From: Planctomycetota bacterium
GTDB taxonomy: Bacteria; Planctomycetota; Phycisphaerae; UBA1845
NCBI GenBank assembly: GCA_030616775.1
Contig: JAUWWQ010000016.1
Coordinates: forward strand, 19,071-83,070
Direction of reading: 5' to 3'
DNA length: 64,000 bases
Shown here: piece by piece, positions 7,572-13,861 of the stretch
Layout of the letters: every line of letters begins with the position of its first letter
Position numbering within the stretch: the stretch's first letter is position 1
Program-made: the position numbers and the translations under genes
The notes under the pieces: generated by a model
Told to the model about the DNA's origin: nothing
Seen by the model: the letters and a program-made list of their open reading frames with translations, nothing else
Databases searched by the model: none

Positions 7572-8105
7572 ATGAACGTACTCGAAGCCATCAAGACAAG
7601 ACGTAGTGTGCGGTCGTATTCGTCCCAGCCGATTCCGGAAGAAGTTCTCGATCGCATGCGCCAGGCGTTGCGCTACGCACCCTCGGCCTGCAATCTCCAG
7701 CCGTGGCGCTTCATCTTCGTGGTCGACCCGGAGCTTCGCCGGAAGGTGGCCCAGGCCGCCTACGATCAATTGTGGATAGCCGAGGCCCCGGTGATTGTCA
7801 TCGGCTGCGGCCTACCCGAACAGGCGTTTAAGGGCATGGGTGGTTACGGCAGCAGCGCCGACATCGACGTGACCATCGCCCTGGACCACCTCACCCTGGC
7901 CGCGGTGGCCGAGGGCCTGGGAACCTGCTGGATCGGGGCTTTCGATGAGGAGAAGGTCAAGCGTTTGCTGGAGGTTCCACGGCAGGCGAAGGTTGTCGCA
8001 ATAATACCTCTGGGCTACCCGGCCTCACCGGGCTTGAACGCGCCGCTGGAGGAATCCCAGCGCAAACCGACCGCCGAGGTCTTCAGTACCGACCGCTATG
8101 GATAG
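7572..8105 (+). CDS. Nitroreductase-family FMN oxidoreductase
   Basis: About 177 residues, a short nitroreductase. ATG 7572 is preferred because GGAG at 7561-7564 is well spaced; ATG 7557 is also in frame. N-terminal AIKTRRSVRSYSSQPIPEE and APSACNLQPWRF are the FMN-binding signatures, and GLGTCWIGAF with IIPLGYPA are the C-terminal family segments. It probably reduces quinones, nitro groups or similar two-electron acceptors with NAD(P)H. Same strand as the FMN reductase about 95 bp upstream, so possibly co-transcribed. Convergent with the next gene. Confidence 0.88.
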   Translation: MNVLEAIKTRRSVRSYSSQPIPEEVLDRMRQALRYAPSACNLQPWRFIFVVDPELRRKVAQAAYDQLWIAEAPVIVIGCGLPEQAFKGMGGYGSSADIDVTIALDHLTLAAVAEGLGTCWIGAFDEEKVKRLLEVPRQAKVVAIIPLGYPASPGLNAPLEESQRKPTAEVFSTDRYG

Positions 8106-8191
8106 GGTTAATCGAAAGAGCAGCGATGGACGACAGTCCGTGGTGTGAAGGACTGACGCCTGCGGCGGGTCTTCAATACCGAGCAGGACGG

Positions 8192-9328
8192 TCAATCCCC
8201 CTCTGGCGCGGGATCAGGGGCAGCGCCATCCTCATCGGGCGGGCTGGCAATGATGGGAATCGCGGGTGTCAATCGCAGCACGGTGTTGCCGTCCTCGCCA
8301 AAATCCTCGCTTATTAGTGTCTGAATGCTTTCCGCGCACCACTTGCGTTCGGAAGCGGCGTTTGATCCGGTAAGACGACCATACCAGTCGGCCATGATCT
8401 GGATTCTGACCAACTGAGCTGAGCGTAGGGCGTCACCTCGCTCCGTATCAGTCGTCAGCCATTCGTTGCAACGTTCTTCGATCTGCATCAACAGGGCCAG
8501 TGCCGCGGCGGGGTGGCCACGATCAGTCAGCAGTCGGCACCGCAATAACCTGGCGAAGAAGGCGTAAGGCATCGACTCAGGCACCGGATCGGAAAGCGCC
8601 AGGTCAAGCGCCGCCAACGCAGGACCCTGATCGCTCTCCAGGTTCCGCAGACATGCTTGCCACAAAGACGCGGCTGATGCCACCGGCTGGTTCCTATCCT
8701 CCCGCAACGGCGCTAGTCCCGAGGCAGCTCGTCGGGCGCTGCGGACCGCTTCGGCCCCTTTCTCCGGCGACAGAAAGGCGCGCAGCCCCGCAGCAAAGGC
8801 CGCAAGCGTCTCTAGTCGATGTGTGGACTCCTGCAATCCGTCAGCCGGTTGATCCTCCCGGTTGTGTAATTCCTTCAGCGCAGCTCCGGCTCGTTCGATC
8901 AATCCGTCAGCGCGACCAAGCGCGCCACGAAGGTCCGCTTCGCCGTGCTCATCAACGTTGCCGTTAACGTGCAGGAGCTTCCTCGTACAAGTCGGTTCGA
9001 GCTGATGAGCGAGAATCAGATTAGCTGCAGCCAGCGCGGACTCGGCCTGTTTCATCGGGTTGCCCGCTTCCCCGGCCTGGGCCTCGAGTTCCGTCACCCG
9101 GGCGGCGATTGACCGCAGGTAGGCGGCATCATCCTCAAAACCCGGCATTGGTCTAAGGCGCACCTGTGGCGAATCCGGAAGCGGTGGGACCGCTGCTGGG
9201 ACGGTCTTGGGGGTACCGGGCACATCTACCTGCACCTCGTCTGTGATTTCCTGCCACATACCGGCGCACACTGGCATCGCAGCCAGTGCAAGCACCACCA
9301 GACTCAGGACATATTGCCTTGGGATCAC
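8192..9328 (-). CDS. Secreted helical protein of unknown function
   Basis: 378 residues. The first 22 (QYVLSLVVLALAAMPVCA) form a signal peptide, so the protein is exported. The rest is Ala/Leu/Arg-rich with amphipathic helices (for example AALALLMQIEERCNEWL), resembling a TPR-like or helical-hairpin solenoid, but no repeat register is clear. No catalytic motif seen. The N-terminal mature region is Pro/Val-rich (VDVPGTPKTVPAAVPPLP), like a linker. It is divergent from the vWA gene at 9606 and shares its roughly 280-bp upstream region, so it may belong to the same envelope system. Not recognised as a named family. Confidence 0.7.
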   Translation of the reverse strand: MIPRQYVLSLVVLALAAMPVCAGMWQEITDEVQVDVPGTPKTVPAAVPPLPDSPQVRLRPMPGFEDDAAYLRSIAARVTELEAQAGEAGNPMKQAESALAAANLILAHQLEPTCTRKLLHVNGNVDEHGEADLRGALGRADGLIERAGAALKELHNREDQPADGLQESTHRLETLAAFAAGLRAFLSPEKGAEAVRSARRAASGLAPLREDRNQPVASAASLWQACLRNLESDQGPALAALDLALSDPVPESMPYAFFARLLRCRLLTDRGHPAAALALLMQIEERCNEWLTTDTERGDALRSAQLVRIQIMADWYGRLTGSNAASERKWCAESIQTLISEDFGEDGNTVLRLTPAIPIIASPPDEDGAAPDPAPEGD

Positions 9329-9605
9329 GACCAGCTCCCCAGCGTCAAACGCATTTTTCGAGTATATTGAACATATCTGTAATCTGATACAGCCCGTATC
9401 GATTAAACGCGATTCTACCTACACAGTTTGGCGTCATACAGGGCGTGGGGCTGCGTCGCGTTGACCCGTGTGCCTTAGGTGGCTAGAGTATGTTGAGTAC
9501 TCATCGGAGGGCACGCTGGGTGTGACGTTATCCGATGATTTTCCGCCTGCCCACTGCTCCGACTTACCGCGGAATCCTCCTTGACCGGTTTGCAGGGCAG
9601 ACCCA

Positions 9606-10559
9606 ATGACGCAGCCCAACACTCCTGAACATTATAATGCCCCGCAGCCTCTATCGGGGCACACGGGATCAGCGTCCTTCAATCTTTCCGGGCGGGCGGT
9701 GCTGGCGGCGTGGATGGTCTCCGTGGCCGTACACGCCACCCTTTTTTCCGGCATGCTGGTGCTGGTGTTTCCATTTGCCCCCGGCGAGAAGAAGGATCTG
9801 CCGGTGGTCTTTGCTGAAATCGTCGGGTCGGCGGAGGCGGCGTCGTTGGTGCCCTCTCCGCTGCCGGATCTGGCCAAGCACATCAAGGTTCCCGACCCAC
9901 GGCAGATGCATCTGACGCCTAAAGAATCTTCCGAACTCTCAGAACTCACCGCCATGAAGAAACCCGAGCTGTCGATCATCGGCATAGGCGCCGGGGGCGG
10001 TGATTTCGACAAATACAGGCTGCCCATGGACATCGGAGTCAGCACGGAATTCTTCGGGCTGGGGAGTTCCGCCCGCGGCGCCAGGAAGATCGTTTATGTC
10101 GTAGATCGAAGCGGCTCCATGATCGACAGCTTCATCTACGTTCAGGCAGAGCTGAAACGGTCAGTCTCGGCACTTCGCCGCAACCAGAAGTTTCACGTGC
10201 TGTTTTTCAACTCCGGTCCGCCGTTGGAGAATCCACCCAAGCGACTGGTCAGTGCTATCGAGGCCCACAAGGTGCAGTTCTACGAGTTTCTCGATAAGGT
10301 GCTCCCCAGGGGAGACACCAAACCGGAACGGGCCATGCATCGGGCGCTATCCCTGGAACCCGACCTGATATATCTTCTCTCAGATGGGATCGACTTCCAG
10401 CCGAGCCTGCTTCGCAGACTTAACGAATGGAATAGGGACCGGCGATCCAGAGTCTATACGATCGCGTACCTCGACCAGACCGGCAGCGGACTGTTGGAAC
10501 GGATCGCCCGCGAACACAACGGCGAGTTCAAGTTTGTTACCGAAGATGACCTGCCCTGA
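9606..10559 (+). CDS. TonB-like membrane anchor fused to a periplasmic vWA domain
   Basis: 317 residues. The topology is TonB-like: about 30 cytoplasmic residues, one membrane helix (about 31-56), then a Pro/charged linker and a vWA domain from about residue 160. The helix contains S39-VAV-H43, the SxxxH pattern by which TonB couples to ExbB/ExbD. The C-terminal part has a MIDAS metal site: D167-R-S-G-S (VVDRSGSM), T238 in PRGDTKPE and D260 in LLSDGID. No TonB beta-alpha-beta domain follows. Downstream genes encode ExbB and two ExbD, the motor TonB would need. Inference: an ExbBD-energised vWA protein that binds a partner through the metal site. SVAVH also occurs in an unrelated membrane protein at 45544, so the anchor motif alone proves nothing. 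Confidence 0.8.
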   Translation: MTQPNTPEHYNAPQPLSGHTGSASFNLSGRAVLAAWMVSVAVHATLFSGMLVLVFPFAPGEKKDLPVVFAEIVGSAEAASLVPSPLPDLAKHIKVPDPRQMHLTPKESSELSELTAMKKPELSIIGIGAGGGDFDKYRLPMDIGVSTEFFGLGSSARGARKIVYVVDRSGSMIDSFIYVQAELKRSVSALRRNQKFHVLFFNSGPPLENPPKRLVSAIEAHKVQFYEFLDKVLPRGDTKPERAMHRALSLEPDLIYLLSDGIDFQPSLLRRLNEWNRDRRSRVYTIAYLDQTGSGLLERIAREHNGEFKFVTEDDLP

Positions 10560-10603
10560 TAATCCTCCCGTGCATACATCCGGGGCGTACCACGATCCTG
10601 GAT

Positions 10604-10793
10604 CCCGAGCCGCAGGCTTCAGCCTGCGCGGAGAATCCCGAGCCGCAGGCTTCAGCCTGCGCGGAGAATCCCGAGCCGCAGGCTTCAGCCTGCGCGGAGA
10701 ATACCCAGCCGCAGACTTCAGCCTGCGCGGAGAATCCCGAGCCGCAGACTTCAGCCTGCGCGGAGTTCCGCGCGGGCTAAAGCCCGCGGCTCT
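10604..10793. repeat. Five tandem 33-bp REP-half units plus a closing palindrome
   Basis: Five copies of a 33-bp unit run from 10604 to 10768. Each contains GAGCCGCAGGCTTCAGCCTG (copies 4-5 read CAGAC for CAGGC). After them comes CGCGCGGGCTAAAGCCCGCG GCTC, ending at 10793, which is the right half of the same REP-like core found singly at 3319 and 49041. So the left half was amplified and the right half kept once. The period is a multiple of three and the array is open in one frame (repeated RAAGFSLRGES), but it lies before a good start and signal peptide, so it is taken as noncoding. Confidence 0.9.
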
Positions 10794-10800
10794 GAGGGTC

Positions 10801-11862
10801 ATGGTGCGGTCTACGATGATCGCGTGCATGCTCGGGCTCGCCCCCACGACATCGGTTCGGGCCGATCAAATTGTCATGAACAAGACCAATTATCCCGGCG
10901 CCAAGATCGTTGGCCTTCAAGAGGGGCGGCTACAATTCCGCAGCGCCGACGGGAACCTACAGACCGCTTGGCTCCACGACCTTAAGCTGATCAACGTTGA
11001 TCGTGGGGGCATCTTCGACGACTTCAACCAGGCCGAGCGCTTCTTTGCCGGTGACGAACCCGACCGGGCCATACTGCGCTATCGTCGCACACTGCGGTTG
11101 AGCGAGGACTTCTGGACCGACTTGATCGCAGCCCGATTGACACTGGCCTGTGATGCGGCCAAACAGCTTGACACGGCTGTGCTGAACTTGACTCGCGTAG
11201 CCAATGGGCGTTTTGCGGGTCCGCCCGCTGCCGCCCGGCTAATCCCGAAGGAGATTCCGGCCAAGGGCGGCAAAAGGGTGGTGCGGGCCCTGGAGCAACT
11301 CCATGCCGCGCTCGCTAAAGACCCCGATGCCCCCCAACAGGCCTTGCTGAAGCTGGTCCGCTATGAAATCCTGCAGCGCACCGGCGACAGGCGGGCGATC
11401 CAGGCCGCGCCGGAAATCGCCGCAATGTCGATACCGCCAAGCGCCAGGTCACAACGTGTCTACGCGATTCAGCTCCCTGCTCTTCAGGAAGTGCTTTCCG
11501 ACGACGTCGAACCGGCGGAGCTTTCCAGCCTGGATCACGCCATCAGGGATTGTCCGGACGAGGTTCTGCCGAGTTTCCTATTGCTAAAGGGGCAAACGCT
11601 CCTGCGGACGGCTGCCACGCGAGAGGAGATCATTCGTGCCTCGTGGCCGTTCCTGCGCGTGGCCATCCATTTCCGCAACGATTCCCGGGCTGCAAAAGGC
11701 CTGTATGGTGCCGCACTGGCTCTCGAGCGACTGGGGCGCCCGGACAAAGCCGTGGAGTTGCTCCAAGAGTGTCTGGGGCACAAGTTGTTGACGCCACAGA
11801 CCCAGTCGTTGGCGGAGACTGCCCGGGCGCGATTGCATGCAGCCGGAGCATCGCCGGACTAG
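10801..11862 (+). CDS. Secreted tetratricopeptide-like protein of the ExbBD cluster
   Basis: 353 residues from ATG 10801. The first 23 or so residues (MVRSTMIACMLGLAPTTSVRA) are a signal peptide. The next part (TNYPGAKIVGLQEGRLQFRSADG) looks like a small beta module often seen in planctomycete secreted proteins. The rest is helical, with TPR-like segments such as AAKGLYGAALALERLGRPDKAVELLQECL near the C terminus. Probably a periplasmic scaffold for the vWA/ExbBD system. The start is placed after the 33-bp array although the frame is open upstream. Its last 24 bp are part of the 106-bp duplication at 11839-12129. Confidence 0.78.
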   Translation: MVRSTMIACMLGLAPTTSVRADQIVMNKTNYPGAKIVGLQEGRLQFRSADGNLQTAWLHDLKLINVDRGGIFDDFNQAERFFAGDEPDRAILRYRRTLRLSEDFWTDLIAARLTLACDAAKQLDTAVLNLTRVANGRFAGPPAAARLIPKEIPAKGGKRVVRALEQLHAALAKDPDAPQQALLKLVRYEILQRTGDRRAIQAAPEIAAMSIPPSARSQRVYAIQLPALQEVLSDDVEPAELSSLDHAIRDCPDEVLPSFLLLKGQTLLRTAATREEIIRASWPFLRVAIHFRNDSRAAKGLYGAALALERLGRPDKAVELLQECLGHKLLTPQTQSLAETARARLHAAGASPD

Positions 11863-12129
11863 ATCAGGAGGGCTGCCTTGCGGAGCTTTTACGTCTCGAA
11901 TAGGAGGATCGGGCCTTGACACGAGTAGTCTGTCTTGTCGGTTTCGCTGGACCGAGAATCCCTTCTCGGTCCTCTGGCAGGTGCCGAGAATCCCGATGTA
12001 CATCGGGACTCGGCACAGCGTACGCAGCCGGAGCATCGCCGGACTAGATCAGGAGGGCTGCCTTGCGGAGCTTTTACGTCTCGAATAGGAGGATCGGGCC
12101 TTGGCACGAGTAGTCTGTCTTGTCGGTTT
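11839..12129. repeat. 106-bp direct duplication of a gene junction around a double-palindrome insert
   Basis: 11839-11944 and 12024-12129 are identical except for one base (A at 11919, G at 12104). Each copy spans the end of the TPR gene (ending ASPD-stop), the spacer, the AGGAGG and the first codons of exbB. Between them, 11945-12023 holds two palindromes: 11949-11972 (arms GGACCGAGAA/TTCTCGGTCC, centre TCCC) and 11981-12016 (arms GTGCCGAG/CTCGGCAC enclosing TCCCGATGTACATCGGGA). The near-identity indicates a recent event. The second copy carries the functional exbB start. Confidence 0.92.
11916..12047 (+). CDS. Chimeric 43-residue reading frame created by the duplication
   Basis: The first duplicated copy keeps the exbB SD and TTG start (11916). 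Translation from it runs through the palindromic insert and, in the same frame, into the duplicated end of the TPR gene, stopping at TAG 12045-12047. The predicted peptide begins LTRVVCLVGF (ExbB-like) and ends AAGASPD (TPR-protein-like). It is probably an accident of the duplication, but its ribosome site is as good as that of exbB, so it may be translated. Confidence 0.3.
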   Translation: MTRVVCLVGFAGPRIPSRSSGRCRESRCTSGLGTAYAAGASPD

Positions 12130-12877
12130 TTTGATCGTTATTGGGGCGATGATGGCTGTACTGCCGGCATTGGCCCAGACGGAATCCACTGTTGATAGCG
12201 GACCTGCCGCGGAGGTCAAGTATTTTGACTTCTTTGTGGTTAAGGGCGGGCCGATCGCGTTCGGCCTGATCATCCTGTCGATCGTGACGATCGCCCTGAC
12301 CATCGAGCACTGCCTCTCAATCCGTCGGGCCACTGTGGTTCCATCGGAGGCCGCTCAGCATGCCAAGGCTCTGATCGAAGAGAAGAACTACCTCGAAGCC
12401 ATCAGGTTCACCGCCGAGGACCCGAGCATGCTCGGGTACGTGCTCAATGCCTGTCTGGTCGAGGCGTCCAACGGCTTCGTCGCCATGGAGCGAGCCTTGG
12501 AGGAGACCCTGGAGGAGCGCTCCGCAAGACTGTTTCGCAAAACGGAGTACCTCAACATCATCGGCAATATCTCCCCGATGATAGGTCTGTTGGGAACGGT
12601 AACCGGGATGATCCTGCTGTTTGCGGAGATTCATGCCGCGGATACGTTCCCCGGCGCGCGGATCGTGGCCGATCGAATCGCCGTCGCCCTGATCACCACG
12701 TTCTGGGGACTGGCCGTCGCCATTCCTGCGCTTAGTATCTCCGCGATCTTCCGGAACCGGATAGACGTATTGACTGCCGAGTGCGCCCTGGGAGCAGAGC
12801 ATATCCTGTCGGTGTTCAAGCCGGGCGGGGCTTCGCAGGCGGACGAACCAACACAGACCACCCGGCAAGAAACGTAA
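12101..12877 (+). CDS. exbB: MotA/TolQ/ExbB proton-channel family protein
   Basis: 258 residues. The TTG start at 12101 has AGGAGG at 12087-12092. An N-terminal hydrophobic segment (CLVGFLIVIGAMMAVLPALAQ) may be a signal sequence. The three family membrane helices follow: around IAFGLIILSIVTIALTIEHC, around NIIGNISPMIGLLGTVTGMI (the conserved ExbB/TolQ core, with the Thr that lines the proton path) and around IAVALITTFWGLAVAIPALS. With ExbD it forms the proton-driven motor of the inner membrane. Directly followed by two exbD genes. The C terminus is Gln/Thr-rich. Confidence 0.92.
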   Translation: MARVVCLVGFLIVIGAMMAVLPALAQTESTVDSGPAAEVKYFDFFVVKGGPIAFGLIILSIVTIALTIEHCLSIRRATVVPSEAAQHAKALIEEKNYLEAIRFTAEDPSMLGYVLNACLVEASNGFVAMERALEETLEERSARLFRKTEYLNIIGNISPMIGLLGTVTGMILLFAEIHAADTFPGARIVADRIAVALITTFWGLAVAIPALSISAIFRNRIDVLTAECALGAEHILSVFKPGGASQADEPTQTTRQET

Positions 12878-12888
12878 GAAAGGACGCA

Positions 12889-13344
12889 ATGCGATACGGA
12901 CGTGATCATCGCCGAGCGTCGGGCGCGATGGGCTTCAATGCCACGCCTCTGGTCGACGTGTTCTTTCTATTAACCATCTTCTTCATGTTAGTGGCCCGCT
13001 TCTCATCCGCGGAGCAGGTGGCGATGGAGCTGCCCAAGCCGGAGGACAGCCGGGCGGAAGTCACCAGGATTCCGCAGCGGGTGGTGATAAACTGCCGCTT
13101 GGCCGACCCCGACGATCCGTTGGGGCGGTCGGTGCTGTATCACATCGGGCCCAACCTTCCGGAGCCGCTCGCGGTGATTTCCGATCGCCTGGCGACGATG
13201 AAGCGCGAAACCCCCAAGTTGATGGCGTTGGTGCGGGCGGATCGTCGGCTCCGCTATGCGGACGTGCGGGTGGTGATGCGTATAATCGCGGAAAACGGCA
13301 TCAAGATGTTGAATGTTGCAGCCCATGTCGCGGAGGAGGAGTGA
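12889..13344 (+). CDS. exbD: ExbD/TolR-family biopolymer transport protein (first copy)
   Basis: 151 residues from ATG 12889, preceded by AAAGGA. N-terminal GFNATPLVDVFFLLTIFFMLVA is the single membrane helix with the essential Asp (PLVDV) that carries protons in the ExbB channel. A periplasmic domain follows, ending RADRRLRYADVRVVMRIIAENGIKML, the typical ExbD C-terminal strand-helix. Lies 11 bp after exbB and 1 bp before the second exbD. The pair of different ExbD proteins suggests a hetero-dimer in the ExbB pentamer. Confidence 0.92.
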   Translation: MRYGRDHRRASGAMGFNATPLVDVFFLLTIFFMLVARFSSAEQVAMELPKPEDSRAEVTRIPQRVVINCRLADPDDPLGRSVLYHIGPNLPEPLAVISDRLATMKRETPKLMALVRADRRLRYADVRVVMRIIAENGIKMLNVAAHVAEEE

Positions 13345-13345
13345 C

Positions 13346-13861
13346 ATGCTGTTGACACGAAGATCCCAAGGTAAGAAGCGGCGTTTCGCAGATGATAAGG
13401 AGACCCGATACTCCCAGCGGCGCAGGCGCCGTTACGCCGCAAGGGGCCTCCCGATCGCGGTGAACATCGCCCCAATGATCGACGTAAGCTTCCTTCTGCT
13501 CATCTTTTTTCTAGTTACGACCACCTTTGAGCGGGCCGAGGGGATTCTCGCTTCGGATCTTCCCCAGTTAGGGGCCGTGCCGGCGGTCCCCTTGCCGGTC
13601 AGCCCGATCGTCGTCCGCCTTACCCAGACAGGCCCCGGCCACGCCGACTACACGATCGCCGTAGATCGCTTTCAGAACGTGCCGCAAGACTTCGGCGCAT
13701 TGCCGGATTTTCTTCAACAAATTCACCAGCAGCCCGGCTTCGACAAGCAAACGCCGGTCGTAATCGTTGCGGAAAACAACGTCCGCTGGGACCATGTGGT
13801 TAATTGCTGGAATGCAGCATTGCGGGCAGGGTGTGAGCGCATTGCCTTTGGGGAACCGTAG
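13346..13861 (+). CDS. ExbD/TolR-family biopolymer transport protein (second copy)
   Basis: 171 residues from ATG 13346, with GGAGGAGG at 13332-13339 inside the previous gene. A very basic cytoplasmic N terminus (SQGKKRRFADDKETRYSQRRRRRY) precedes the helix VNIAPMIDVSFLLLIFFLVT with its proton-carrying Asp. The periplasmic part ends QTPVVIVAENNVRWDHVVNCWNAA, as in ExbD. It is longer and more diverged than the first copy. It overlaps the likely start of the next gene by about 20 bp. Confidence 0.9.
   Translation: MLLTRRSQGKKRRFADDKETRYSQRRRRRYAARGLPIAVNIAPMIDVSFLLLIFFLVTTTFERAEGILASDLPQLGAVPAVPLPVSPIVVRLTQTGPGHADYTIAVDRFQNVPQDFGALPDFLQQIHQQPGFDKQTPVVIVAENNVRWDHVVNCWNAALRAGCERIAFGEP

Noticed and set aside
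10604..10793. CRISPR-like direct repeats
   Set aside because: The 33-bp copies are tandem with no spacers, there are no cas genes, and each copy is half of a palindromic core found singly elsewhere.
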